A DNA stretch of 62,431 bases from Lachnospiraceae bacterium (lineage in GTDB: Bacteria > Bacillota > Clostridia > Lachnospirales > Lachnospiraceae). Shown in pieces: positions 49,572 through 58,072 of the stretch. Under the pieces are notes generated by a model. That model saw only the letters and a program-made list of their open reading frames with translations, searched no databases and was not told where the DNA came from. Location: positions 1 through 62,431 of the forward strand of contig BLLW01000016.1 in assembly GCA_011959285.1 (NCBI GenBank). Direction: 5' to 3'. The translations under genes and the position numbers were made by a program. How positions within the stretch are numbered: position 1 is the stretch's first letter; the number at the start of each line of letters is the position of its first letter.

Positions 49572-50675
49572 ATGACGAAAATTGATATTGTATCAGGTTT
49601 TTTAGGAGCAGGAAAAACTACATTGATTAAGAAACTGCTTGCAGAGGCACTTGGCGATACCAAGGTGGTTCTGATTGAAAATGAGTTTGGAGAGATTGGT
49701 ATTGACGGAGGGTTTTTAAAGGAAGCCGGTATTGAAATCAAGGAGATGAACTCCGGCTGCATCTGCTGTTCGCTGGTGGGAGACTTCGGCACTTCATTGA
49801 AGGAAGTCATGAAAACGTATACGCCAGAAAGGATTTTGATTGAACCCTCAGGTGTAGGAAAGCTTTCTGATGTCATGAAGGCAGTACAGGACGTAATCGA
49901 TACAAAGGAAGTAGTATTGAACAGTGCAGTTGCCGTGGTGGATGCTGCCAAATGCAAGATATATATTAAGAACTTCGGGGAATTTTTTATTAATCAGATT
50001 GCCCATGCAGGAACCATTATCTTGAGCCGTACAGGCAATATTTCAGAAGATAAACTGGACAAGTGTATAGAACTGATCAGAGAACATAACGGACAGGCGA
50101 CCATTATCACAACGCCTTGGGAGGAACTGGACGGAAAGGATATTCTACTTACCATCGAAGGCGCAAAGGATCTGGAGGCAGAAATGATGGCAGAACTGGA
50201 GGCGCACAGAAATAGAGAAGAAGAACATGAGCATCACCACCATCATCATGAAGAAGGATGCGGTCATGAACACCATCATGAAGAAGCGTGCGGTCATGAA
50301 CATCATCACCATGAAGAGGGATGTGCACATGAGCATCATCATGAGCATGGACCGGACTGTACCTGTGGGTGCCATGATCATGAGCATCATCATCATGCGG
50401 ATGAAGTATTTACTAGCTGGGGAATGGAGACTCCATCGGCGTATAGCAAAGAGGATATCGAGCATATTTTGGAAGCGCTGGAGGATGAAAAAGAGTACGG
50501 TTTTGTGCTGCGGGCAAAAGGAATGGTTCCCGGAAGGGAAGGTGGATGGGTATATTTTGATTATGTGCCCGGTGAGAGCAATGTGCGTGAGGGAAAACCG
50601 GACGTAACCGGCAAATTCTGTGTAATTGGTTCAAAGCTAAGAGAAGACAAGCTGAAATCACTTTTTGTAAATTAG
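49572..50675 (+). CDS. CobW/ZNG-type GTPase with His-rich metal loop
   Basis: This 367-residue G3E GTPase probably handles zinc or another metal. It has Walker A GFLGAGKTTLIKK, the IENEFGEIGIDGG block, the metal-binding CICC in NSGCICCSLVGDFG, and IEPSGVGKLSDV. A remarkable His/Glu/Cys-rich insert spans about residues 220-280, with repeats of HEHHHH and EEGCGHEH. The C-terminal CobW domain (FVLRAKGMVPGREGGWVYFD) is complete. Start at ATG after GAAGGAATGAAA. The next gene is a diverged relative; metal-responsive control (for example by Zur) is possible but no box was confirmed. Confidence 0.92.
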   Translation: MTKIDIVSGFLGAGKTTLIKKLLAEALGDTKVVLIENEFGEIGIDGGFLKEAGIEIKEMNSGCICCSLVGDFGTSLKEVMKTYTPERILIEPSGVGKLSDVMKAVQDVIDTKEVVLNSAVAVVDAAKCKIYIKNFGEFFINQIAHAGTIILSRTGNISEDKLDKCIELIREHNGQATIITTPWEELDGKDILLTIEGAKDLEAEMMAELEAHRNREEEHEHHHHHHEEGCGHEHHHEEACGHEHHHHEEGCAHEHHHEHGPDCTCGCHDHEHHHHADEVFTSWGMETPSAYSKEDIEHILEALEDEKEYGFVLRAKGMVPGREGGWVYFDYVPGESNVREGKPDVTGKFCVIGSKLREDKLKSLFVN

Positions 50676-50697
50676 AAAGATAGAAAGAAGGATTGAA

Positions 50698-51627
50698 ATG
50701 AAACCAGTTTATATGATAAATGGTTTTCTTGAAAGTGGAAAGACAGGATTTATCTGCTATACCTTGGAGCAGCCCTACTTTCAGATAAATGGAAGGACAC
50801 TTTTGATTGTCTGCGAAGAGGGGGAAGAGGAGTATGATGAAAAGCTTTTGAAAAAGAGCCGTACGGATCTCGTAAGGATTGAGGACGAGGAGGATTTTAC
50901 GACTGCTCATCTGATTGAGCTGGAAAAGAAGTATAAGCCGGAACGTATCATCATCGAATATAATGGCATGTGGAATTTTAAAAATATGAAGCTGCCGTTT
51001 CACTGGTCCATTGAACAGCAGATTACGATGATCGATGCATCCACCTTTCCCATGTATTTTACCAACATGAAATCTTTGCTTGCGGAAATGCTGCGGAAAT
51101 CAGAGATGATTATTTTCAATCGCTGTGATGGTATAGAGGATTTAAGCATTTATAAAAGGAACGTGAAGGCGATTAACCAGCAGGCTGACATCATTTTTGA
51201 GGATGAGGAAGGAGAAGTGAACCAGATTTTTGAAGATGATCTTCCTTATAATTTGGATGATTCTGTGATTGAATTGAACAATGAGGGGTATGGAATCTGG
51301 TACCTGGATAGTTTGGAGAACTTGGAACGATACATCGGAAAGACGATCCGATTCACTGCTATGGTATTAAAGCCGACAGATTTTCCGAAAGGATACTTTG
51401 TGCCGGGGCGTATGGCAATGACCTGTTGTGCGGAGGATATGGCATTTTTGGGATTTGCCTGCGAATATGATAAGGCACATGAACTTACGGATAAGCAATG
51501 GGTGCAGGTGACAGCGCAGGTGACGAAGGAATACTTTGCAGATTACGGCGGCGAAGGACCGGTTCTCAAAGCGGCTTCGGTTGAACAGACAAAACCTCCT
51601 AAGGAGGAAATTATCAGTTTTATGTAA
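50698..51627 (+). CDS. CobW-like GTPase fused to a DUF1980/TIGR03943-type domain
   Basis: This 309-residue protein starts with a P-loop (MINGFLESGKTGFICYT, about 6-20), but the CXCC metal motif of the G3E family is missing; the equivalent segment reads IIIEYNGMWNF. The C-terminal third (IGKTIRFTAMVLKP, FVPGRMAMTCCAEDMAFLG, WVQVTAQVTKEYF) resembles the DUF1980/TIGR03943 domain, otherwise found as a separate protein next to a membrane permease. The fusion, together with the His-rich GTPase 22 bp upstream, points to metal insertion or delivery. The metal is not identified. Confidence 0.8.
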   Translation: MKPVYMINGFLESGKTGFICYTLEQPYFQINGRTLLIVCEEGEEEYDEKLLKKSRTDLVRIEDEEDFTTAHLIELEKKYKPERIIIEYNGMWNFKNMKLPFHWSIEQQITMIDASTFPMYFTNMKSLLAEMLRKSEMIIFNRCDGIEDLSIYKRNVKAINQQADIIFEDEEGEVNQIFEDDLPYNLDDSVIELNNEGYGIWYLDSLENLERYIGKTIRFTAMVLKPTDFPKGYFVPGRMAMTCCAEDMAFLGFACEYDKAHELTDKQWVQVTAQVTKEYFADYGGEGPVLKAASVEQTKPPKEEIISFM

Positions 51628-51659
51628 AATATTAAGGAAAAGATGAGAGGGAGTTTCTT

Positions 51660-52574
51660 ATGTATCACTATTCATCAATTCAGTGGCTGTTCTTCTTTTA
51701 TTTTTATTGCTTTTTCGGTTGGATTTTTGAGTCCACTTTTGTGTCGCTTAAAAGTAAGAAATTTGTAAACCGAGGGTTTATGCGGGGACCTTTTCTGCCG
51801 ATTTACGGAAGCGGAGCAATTATGATGCTGGTCGTATCCATGCCCTTTCAGGATAATATTTTTCTGACCTATATAGCAGGCTGTATTGGCGCTACCGCAT
51901 TGGAGCTGGTGACGGGAGTGACGATGGAAGCGCTGTTTAAGGTAAGATATTGGGATTATTCTAATCAGAAGTTCAACTATAAGGGGCATATCTGTCTTTC
52001 ATCAACGATTGCATGGGGGTTTTTAACGATCCTGATGACGGAGATCGTCCATAGGGGCGTTGAAAAAGTTATATTTATAATTCCATATACGGCAGTAGCG
52101 GTCATAACGGTGATTCTGACGGTGTATATTATCGTTGATTTTACGCTTTCATTCAAGGCTGCTATGGATCTGAGGGATATTCTGGTTGGACTGGAAAAGG
52201 CAAAAGAAGAAATGGAGCGTATCCAGAAGCGGCTTGATGTCATTATCGCCGTGGTCAATGATGAGCGCGCGGCTCGCAGACAGGAGAAGAGCATGCGTGC
52301 CGATGAACTGATGGAAAGCATCGAACTGAAGCTGGGGGCTCTCAAAGAACGTATTAAGATCTATCCAGCGGAATTTGTAGATGAAGTACGGGATGAAATC
52401 GTTGAATTGACTGGTAAGTATATGTTTGAAAAGGAGCACAGGCTTCAATTCAGAAGCCTTAAAGACTTTTATCAGAGGGCGCTTCTAAAGGGTAACCCTA
52501 CGATGCATTCTAAATATTTTGGAGAGGCTTTAGAGGAATTGAAAAAAGCAGTGAATGAGATAAAGAAAAAATGA
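51660..52574 (+). CDS. CmpB-like putative ABC-transporter type IV membrane protein
   Basis: This 304-residue protein has an N-terminal membrane region with about four helices (to about residue 165) and a cytosolic coiled coil with Lys/Glu-rich helices. The start YHYSSIQWLFFFYFYCFFGW with FVNRGFMRGPFLPIYGSGA and the YWDYSNQKFNYKGHICL segment are the signature of PF06541 (CmpB-like, ABC type IV permease). It lies 32 bp after the CobW-like fusion gene, so it may share a transcript and be the membrane partner of those GTPases. Function is not established for this family. Confidence 0.85.
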   Translation: MYHYSSIQWLFFFYFYCFFGWIFESTFVSLKSKKFVNRGFMRGPFLPIYGSGAIMMLVVSMPFQDNIFLTYIAGCIGATALELVTGVTMEALFKVRYWDYSNQKFNYKGHICLSSTIAWGFLTILMTEIVHRGVEKVIFIIPYTAVAVITVILTVYIIVDFTLSFKAAMDLRDILVGLEKAKEEMERIQKRLDVIIAVVNDERAARRQEKSMRADELMESIELKLGALKERIKIYPAEFVDEVRDEIVELTGKYMFEKEHRLQFRSLKDFYQRALLKGNPTMHSKYFGEALEELKKAVNEIKKK

Positions 52575-52633
52575 AAATAGGTATTGACTTATGAGGCGTG
52601 AGGTGGTATTATATCATTCGTGGCGTGAGTCAA

Positions 52634-52718
52634 GCGGAAGTGTCGGAACTGGCAGACGAGCAAGACTAAGGATCTTGTGAGCATTGCGCTCGTGTGGGTT
52701 CAAGTCCCATCTTCCGCA
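52634..52718 (+). tRNA. tRNA-Leu (anticodon AAG)
   Basis: An 85-nt type II tRNA. Acceptor GCGGAAG pairs with CTTCCGC (52711-52717), with A as discriminator. The anticodon stem CAAGA/TCTTG encloses loop CTAAGGA, giving anticodon AAG. A long variable arm (TGAGC...GCTCG) marks it as Leu, and the T-arm has GGGTTCAAGTCCC. No CCA is encoded. It reads CUU codons. Confidence 0.93.
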
Positions 52719-52723
52719 GTCAG

Positions 52724-52761
52724 AAAAAGGAAACCTTGAGATGAATGAGGTTTCCTTTTTT
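52724..52761. terminator. Terminator after tRNA-Leu
   Basis: A perfect 12-bp stem AAAAAGGAAACC/GGTTTCCTTTTT (52724-52735 with 52749-52760). The symmetrical A/T runs make it usable in both directions, also ending the leftward TA operon. Confidence 0.88.
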
Positions 52762-52780
52762 AATGCATATCTATAATCGA

Positions 52781-53062
52781 CTATTCATCAAATAAATCCG
52801 CATGTGTGCCTGTGTCAATCAATGTCAATGTTAATATATCATCTTCTATCAAATATATTAATAACCAATCTGGCTGAATATGACATTCTCGATACCCTTT
52901 ATAGTTTCCACTAAGCGCATGGTCTCTATTTTTTGGTTCCAAAGGAATTTTGTGTAGTAATCGTTCTACAATATCCTCCAATAAAGAAATATTTAATCCC
53001 CACTTTTTAGCAATCTTCAATCCTCTTTTAAATTTTCCGGTAAGGATTAACTCGTATTTCAT
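52781..53062 (-). CDS. YafQ/RelE-type mRNA interferase toxin
   Basis: This 93-residue type II toxin cleaves ribosome-bound mRNA. It starts MKYELILTGKFKRGLKIAKK and has LLEDIVERLLHKIPLEP, the NYKGYRECHIQPDWLLIY core and LIDTGTHADLF with the C-terminal His of YafQ. It overlaps the antitoxin gene by 4 nt, as is normal for such pairs. AT-rich compared with the neighbourhood. Confidence 0.93.
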   Translation of the reverse strand: MKYELILTGKFKRGLKIAKKWGLNISLLEDIVERLLHKIPLEPKNRDHALSGNYKGYRECHIQPDWLLIYLIEDDILTLTLIDTGTHADLFDE

Positions 53063-53331
53063 AAATCAATGTCCTCCAGCGCCTCCGCAAAACTGCAGTA
53101 TCTCTTTGTTTTAGGATCTCTACTGATTTGTTTTGCTTCTTCCATAGCCTCTATCACCTCCTGCTTATATTTAGGAAGTTCCACACTGAAAGGAAGTCCG
53201 CCGCGCATAATCGCCTGTCTCAAAAACATATTTACAGCACTGGACATGTCAATTCCAAGTTGATTAAACAATTCTACTGCTTGCTTTTTCACATCTTCTT
53301 CTATTCTTATTTGTGTTTGCACAGTTGCCAT
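53059..53331 (-). CDS. RelB/DinJ-family antitoxin
   Basis: This 90-residue antitoxin has a ribbon-helix-helix N-terminus: ATVQTQIRIEEDVKKQA, FNQLGIDMSSAVNMFLRQ and MRGGLPFSV, followed by a C-terminal toxin-wrapping segment. It is upstream of the toxin with start after AAGAAGGTGAAC. The pair is autoregulated through the promoter at 53358-53386. Confidence 0.93.
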   Translation of the reverse strand: MATVQTQIRIEEDVKKQAVELFNQLGIDMSSAVNMFLRQAIMRGGLPFSVELPKYKQEVIEAMEEAKQISRDPKTKRYCSFAEALEDIDL

Positions 53332-53357
53332 AAGTTCACCTTCTTTCTTTTATGATC

Positions 53358-53386
53358 ATTGTATATCATTTCGTTTACATTGTCAA
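53358..53386 (-). promoter_or_regulatory. Promoter of the RelB/YafQ-type toxin-antitoxin operon
   Basis: Reading leftwards, TTGACA (complement of 53381-53386) and TACAAT (complement of 53358-53363) are separated by exactly 17 bp, upstream of the antitoxin gene. The -35 overlaps the stop codon of the next gene on the same strand. Confidence 0.8.
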
Positions 53387-53958
53387 TCAATCATTCCATT
53401 AACATATCGTTCCCATACTTGCGGCAATTTTTCTTTTATGAAAGAAGCATAAGAGCATTCCGAGGTTTCTATCATATGCTTTTCCTCTAAATATTCGACA
53501 CAGCATGAATACCACCATTCCAACTGTTGCTCTGATTTATCTTCAAAATGACTCACTTTCATTTTTCCCTGCTTCACATATTCCATAAATAAAGCATATG
53601 CATTTTCTACCTTGGTACACTTCATTACTTCAATAGGTTCTGTCGCCAATCTTGCGCATGGAATATTTTTGAATGGAATGATTTGATTTTCTTCTGCAAG
53701 GACTTCATAGATATATCCGCTGACGCCTTCCGAAACTTCTTTCAGCGCATTCGGGTACAGTTCGTGATAGACAGGTATATTACTGCCGCCTTCAAAACCA
53801 TAAGGGAACCAATAATAGGGCCTTTCTACCGCATTGCATAAATAGAAGGCGGCAACCACATCGATTGTAGTCATATATACATAAGGTCGGTCATGATCAG
53901 CCTGATTTGGTCTTAACACTTTAATATTTGCAATATTGCTTCCATGATACAGTACCAT
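53383..53958 (-). CDS. Protein of unknown function with ART-like start
   Basis: This 191-residue protein begins VLYHGSNIANIKVLRPNQ, DRPYVYMTTIDVVAAFYL. That start resembles ADP-ribosyltransferase-fold (DUF3990-like) proteins, which share LYHGS and a following strand with T or S. It has no signal peptide or membrane segment, several Trp/Cys residues (EWWYSCCVEYLEEK) and a GYIYEVL strand. I do not recognise a confirmed function. A role as toxin or modifier is possible given the neighbouring TA module, but this is only suggestive. Confidence 0.55.
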   Translation of the reverse strand: MVLYHGSNIANIKVLRPNQADHDRPYVYMTTIDVVAAFYLCNAVERPYYWFPYGFEGGSNIPVYHELYPNALKEVSEGVSGYIYEVLAEENQIIPFKNIPCARLATEPIEVMKCTKVENAYALFMEYVKQGKMKVSHFEDKSEQQLEWWYSCCVEYLEEKHMIETSECSYASFIKEKLPQVWERYVNGMID

Positions 53959-54038
53959 AATGCCCCCAAGTTTCTGCTTATCTTATTGCATGATTGCACT
54001 TGGTCTTTCTTAATAAAGAGTGGATAAATAGAAAATGT

Positions 54039-54080
54039 AATAACCTTGACATAGCGTTGTCGAGGTTATTGTAGTATAAT
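54039..54080 (+). promoter_or_regulatory. MerR-type operator/promoter without its regulator gene
   Basis: The palindrome ATAACCTTGACA/TGTCGAGGTTAT (one mismatch, 6-nt loop, centred near 54055) overlaps a TTGACA and is followed by TATAAT (54075-54080). This arrangement is typical of autoregulated MerR-family genes. Downstream only a 5-codon frame (ATG at about 54087) remains, so the regulator seems to be deleted. The rest of 53959-54239 holds no gene. Confidence 0.55.
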
Positions 54081-54239
54081 CAAGCTATGAAGGTGATGAA
54101 TTGAAGGGAAATAATTGACCATACGATTTTCTTATGTCATTCGGAAACAAAGCAACAATAATTCGACCTAATTCTATTTGTCAAATATTAATAACCAAAC
54201 ATGAGGCTGCAAGAGAGCATTATAAAGGAGAATAAAGAT

Positions 54240-54833
54240 ATGAACATTAAAAAAGAACTTGAAACGAAAGTAGGTATAGCAAACGGCATTCATCTAAACA
54301 GCATTGACATTGACCCGCTTACGATTAAGGCAATTATGATAAACGAAGTAGTTCCTGCTGACCCCTTGCAGGATTTTTATGGAATCCCCGACGCTGATTA
54401 TCTGAAAACAACTATTCCTCTTTTGCAAGGGGCGGGTACGGCGGTTACTTCCATGCAAGACATATTGCAACTGGGTATCTATATCACAAATGCCGTAAAA
54501 ATTCCAAAGACAGACTATACCATTGATAAAAGCAGTATTGAAAACAGTTTGCCTTATTTAGAAGCAGAGCTTTCTTTATTTCCCAATATAAAGGTTATTA
54601 TGCTTATGGGGGATGTTGCAAAGAAAGCATTTAACATGATTGCGAAAGAGTCAACAAAGAAAAATGTTATTCCCGCCGTTTCCACCTATAAATTGCGGAA
54701 TAGTGAAATCTATTATAAGGGTATTCGGGTAATGCCGTCATACATAATGACTGGAAGAAACATCTTGATTGAAAAGTCAAAAGTAACAATGGCAACCGAG
54801 GACATTGCAACTATGTTGGAAATAATTAAGTAA
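54240..54833 (+). CDS. Uracil-DNA-glycosylase-family protein
   Basis: This 197-residue protein starts at the ATG after AAAGGAGAATAAAG. Family features are IMINEVVPADPLQDFYG, LLQGAGTAVTSMQDILQLG, YITNAVKIPKTDY and VIMLMGDVAKKAF, with a C-terminal MPSYIMTGRNI in place of the HPS motif. The UDG superfamily removes uracil from DNA, but the altered motifs mean activity cannot be assumed. Its neighbours form an accessory islet next to tRNA-Leu. Confidence 0.75.
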   Translation: MNIKKELETKVGIANGIHLNSIDIDPLTIKAIMINEVVPADPLQDFYGIPDADYLKTTIPLLQGAGTAVTSMQDILQLGIYITNAVKIPKTDYTIDKSSIENSLPYLEAELSLFPNIKVIMLMGDVAKKAFNMIAKESTKKNVIPAVSTYKLRNSEIYYKGIRVMPSYIMTGRNILIEKSKVTMATEDIATMLEIIK

Positions 54834-54883
54834 AACTCTTATATATGAATGTTGCGTGAAATTTTGGTAGATGGAGGAGCATT

Positions 54884-55351
54884 ATGAATTTAAATTATAG
54901 GAAAGCAACTATAGAGGACTTAGAAGCACTGGTAAGAACAAGAATAGAGGTTTTGCGGGCTGCCAATAAGCTAGGGGCAGATGCAGACATGTCGGAGGTT
55001 TTTAGATATTCCCAGCTTTATTATCAGAATGCGCTGTCGGATGGAACGCATACGGCATACCTCGTATTTGATGGAAGCAGATTCGTTGGGGCAGGAGCGG
55101 TAAGCTATTTTCAAGTCATGCCTACCTATCATAACCCCAGCGGAAACAAAGCATATATTATGAACATGTACACACATCCCGATTATAGAAGAAAAGGGAT
55201 TGCGTATAGGACGCTGGAACTGTTGGTAGAGGATATAAAATCAAGGGAAATTACATCGATTTCCCTCGAAGCAACAGACATGGGACGCCCCTTATACGAG
55301 AAATTCGGCTTTACGAAAATGAAGGATGAAATGGAACTTGTTTTGTCATGA
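54884..55351 (+). CDS. GNAT-family N-acetyltransferase
   Basis: This 155-residue acetyltransferase starts NLNYRKATIEDLEALVRTRI. The acetyl-CoA loop is in IMNMYTHPDYRRKGIAYRTLELL, followed by ISLEATDMGRPLYEKFGFTK. Substrate unknown. Ribosome site ATGGAGGAG. Its 3' end overlaps the end of the convergent hemerythrin gene by 6 nt. Confidence 0.88.
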   Translation: MNLNYRKATIEDLEALVRTRIEVLRAANKLGADADMSEVFRYSQLYYQNALSDGTHTAYLVFDGSRFVGAGAVSYFQVMPTYHNPSGNKAYIMNMYTHPDYRRKGIAYRTLELLVEDIKSREITSISLEATDMGRPLYEKFGFTKMKDEMELVLS

Positions 55352-56158
55352 TACCGGCGTTCCGATTTTTTTGTCGCTGTTTAAAATATGGTTGATCAGC
55401 CAGTCGGTGAGAAATTCCAGAATTTCTTCCAAGGTTTCCTGCTGATGCCCTTCGATCTGCTGAAAGTCCATTTCTTCCAGCCGTGCAACAAAGGCGTCGT
55501 GGGCGCGCTGCTGTGCGGCAAGTCCTTCATATTGAATGCTCTGCATATATTTTTCTTCATCTGCAAAGTGGAATTTTGTATAGTTTTTTAACTCCTCCAG
55601 CAGATAAACGATTTCGTCATATTTGTCAGCGATAAATTCATCATGGATGATACGGTGGACTTCTCCTATAATACGGAATAATTCTTTGTGCTCATCGTCA
55701 ATTAAGCCGATTCCGGTCAGGTACTCGTTTGTGAAGACCGGAACTTTTTTCCCAGTGTCTGCAGGAGGCATCTTACCGATCATCAGATCGCAGCCGATAA
55801 TGTGCCGGTAAAGCCAAGTGATAAGATACTTTAAAAGATCGTCCAGAAAGCGTGTCTGATCGCTGCCGGAAAGCAGGATGTCTGCCTCGTTTATTTTGTC
55901 GCAGAAGACGGCATGCTGGTGCCTTTGCAGTTCCAGCTCAGGATGATGGATACGTTCCATATAAGCTTCCTCATGCTGAAAATGTTCTTTGGCATATTGC
56001 TTTAAACGTTCAATCAATTCATATATATGGTCGTATCGGTCGCTCTTGGCGTCGTCACCTAACAGAGCGTGAATTTCGTTTATGATTTCAAAAAGTCTTT
56101 CATGTTCGCTGTCGATTTCGGGCACGCCCAGCAGACAGTCATCCGTAAAAAGATACAT
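55346..56158 (-). CDS. Tandem (double-domain) bacteriohemerythrin
   Basis: This 270-residue protein has two hemerythrin domains, each binding a di-iron centre for O2 or iron handling. Domain 1 has DSEHERLFEIINEIH, HFQHEEAYMERIHHPE and RHQHAVF. Domain 2 has DDEHKELFRIIGEVH and HFADEEKYMQSI. The start after GGGAGGAATCGAAC is favoured over upstream ATGs. In an anaerobe it may serve oxygen sensing or scavenging. Single-domain proteins are more usual, so duplication in one chain is notable. Confidence 0.9.
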   Translation of the reverse strand: MYLFTDDCLLGVPEIDSEHERLFEIINEIHALLGDDAKSDRYDHIYELIERLKQYAKEHFQHEEAYMERIHHPELELQRHQHAVFCDKINEADILLSGSDQTRFLDDLLKYLITWLYRHIIGCDLMIGKMPPADTGKKVPVFTNEYLTGIGLIDDEHKELFRIIGEVHRIIHDEFIADKYDEIVYLLEELKNYTKFHFADEEKYMQSIQYEGLAAQQRAHDAFVARLEEMDFQQIEGHQQETLEEILEFLTDWLINHILNSDKKIGTPVS

Positions 56159-56190
56159 GTTCGATTCCTCCCAATTATCCATGATATTTA

Positions 56191-56232
56191 TTGTACCATA
56201 TCTTCGCAGACCTGCAAAGATATGGTACAATG
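56191..56232. promoter_or_regulatory. Fully overlapping divergent promoters in an inverted repeat
   Basis: The interval is an inverted repeat with arms ATTGTACCATATCTT and AAGATATGGTACAAT. Rightward: TTCGCA (56204-56209), 17 bp, TACAAT (56227-56232). Leftward: TTTGCA (complement of 56214-56219), 17 bp, TACAAT (complement of 56191-56196). The -35 regions lie inside each other's spacer, so polymerase can occupy only one direction at a time. They serve the hemerythrin and DUF885 genes. Confidence 0.65.
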
Positions 56233-56270
56233 AATATTACGAAACGATATTGCCAAGGAGGAATTTTTAA

Positions 56271-58070
56271 ATGGAGAATGAAACGAAAAAGCGGCCCAGT
56301 GCATGGATGGCGGTCATAATTGCAGTTGTAGCGATTTGTCTGACAATATGTGGAGTTATGGCGATTATTGGAATCCTCATAGATAATAGGCAGGATGATC
56401 CGGAAGCCTTTGACGCTTGTATGGATGAAATGTTTAAAGAACTGGTAGTGCAGAATACTATAAATCTCCACTATACCCTTGCGTACCCGGAGAATTACGG
56501 GATTACGGACTATCCGGTCACGCTGGGGGATGTTTCTGTTGAGAATCTGCAAAGAAGTGCGGACGAACTGAAGGAAATGGAGGAGGTGATCCATTCCTTT
56601 TATGAAGCAGATCTTTCACCGGAGCAGGAGCTTACATATACGATATTGATGGATTACATAGAGACGGAGAAGTCGGTGGCGCATTTGGAATTTTATGACG
56701 AGCTTTTAGAGCCGACTTACGGATACCAGGCGGAATTGCCGATTATTCTTGCGGAATATACATTTCGAAAAGAGCAGGATATCGAGGACTATCTGACGTT
56801 GCTTTCGCAGATGGATGAATATTACGCACAGATTATTGCGTATGAAGAGAAAAAGGCAGAAGCGGGGCTGTTTATGTCTGACGATGCGGCAGATATGGTT
56901 ATCGAGCAGTGTGAGGAATTTATTCAGGAGCCTGAAAATAATTACATGATCGAGGTCTTTAATGACAAGATCGATTCTTTTGAAGGACTCTCCGAGGAGG
57001 AAAGAGAAGAATATAAGGAAAGACATGATGAGATTGTCACTACCGAGGTGGTGGATGCTTATCAGACCTTGATTGACGGTATGCGCGCGCTTAAGGGAAG
57101 CGGCACAAATGAACTTGGGCTGTGCTACTATGAATACGGAAAGGAATACTATGAATATCTCATCCACTCTGAGGTGGGTGTGGACGACTCCGTGAAAAGA
57201 TTAGAGAAAAAGATAGAACGATATATAAACGATTTCATGCAGGATCTATATGATGTTGCGATAGAGTCTTCGGAAGTGTATGAGGAAATCATGAATTTTT
57301 CTTTACCGGATATGGAACCTGAGGAAGGGCTGCAGAATCTGTTAATTAAGATGGAAGAGGATTTCCCCGAGCCGCCGCAGGTAGATTTTGCAGTCAAGTA
57401 TGTGCATCCGTCTATGCAGGATTATCTTAGCCCGGCCTTCTATCTCACCACGCCTATCGATGACATAAAAAATAATTCTATTTATATCAATGAAAAATAC
57501 ACGAAAAACGGCGCAGAAGGTGGAGGGGAACTTTATACTACGCTGGCGCACGAAGGTTATCCTGGACACTTGTATCAGAATGCCTATACCGTGTCTTGTG
57601 ATCTTCCGCTAATTCGCAATCTGATTTCCTACAAGGGTTATACAGAAGGATGGGCTACCTATGTAGAATTTGAATATGGATACCCATATGCAGCGGAAGG
57701 CCACAGCGAAGCGGCGGTAGATCTTTATGCGAGAAATTCTGCGGTATCACTGGCACTTTACGCTTATATCGATTTGGGAATACACTATGAAGGATGGGAC
57801 AAGGAAGACGTGAAGGAAGTCTTAAGCATGTTCATGGATGTAGATCAAGAGACGCTTGATGGGGTATATGAAGCGGTTCTTTATGATCCCGCAGGTTATT
57901 TGAGTTATTTTGCCGGATATCTGGAATTCCTTGAATTGCGTGAGGAGGCAATGGAGGAACTGGGAGAGGATTTTGATATAAAGGAATTTCATGATTTTAT
58001 CTTAAGAACAGGTCCAGCCCCTTTTTATATTATAGAATCCCGCATGGGAATGTGGATAGCGGAGCAGTAA
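56271..58070 (+). CDS. DUF885-family metallopeptidase-like membrane protein
   Basis: This 599-residue protein has one N-terminal membrane helix (about 12-38), then a large extracellular DUF885 domain. The zinc motif is LAHEGYPGHLYQN (about 423-435), with downstream YTEGWATYVEFEYG. These are the hallmark of the DUF885 group (PF05960), related to M32-type peptidases. Active residues are in place. Length is typical. The start has CAAGGAGG upstream. The substrate is not known. Confidence 0.88.
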   Translation: MENETKKRPSAWMAVIIAVVAICLTICGVMAIIGILIDNRQDDPEAFDACMDEMFKELVVQNTINLHYTLAYPENYGITDYPVTLGDVSVENLQRSADELKEMEEVIHSFYEADLSPEQELTYTILMDYIETEKSVAHLEFYDELLEPTYGYQAELPIILAEYTFRKEQDIEDYLTLLSQMDEYYAQIIAYEEKKAEAGLFMSDDAADMVIEQCEEFIQEPENNYMIEVFNDKIDSFEGLSEEEREEYKERHDEIVTTEVVDAYQTLIDGMRALKGSGTNELGLCYYEYGKEYYEYLIHSEVGVDDSVKRLEKKIERYINDFMQDLYDVAIESSEVYEEIMNFSLPDMEPEEGLQNLLIKMEEDFPEPPQVDFAVKYVHPSMQDYLSPAFYLTTPIDDIKNNSIYINEKYTKNGAEGGGELYTTLAHEGYPGHLYQNAYTVSCDLPLIRNLISYKGYTEGWATYVEFEYGYPYAAEGHSEAAVDLYARNSAVSLALYAYIDLGIHYEGWDKEDVKEVLSMFMDVDQETLDGVYEAVLYDPAGYLSYFAGYLEFLELREEAMEELGEDFDIKEFHDFILRTGPAPFYIIESRMGMWIAEQ

Positions 58071-58072
58071 TC

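Noticed and set aside
50215-50400. Low-complexity His-rich codons taken as sequence error or repeat expansion
   Set aside because: The frame is open throughout, the repeat units vary in codons, and His-rich loops are normal in CobW/ZNG and HypB-type metal GTPases.
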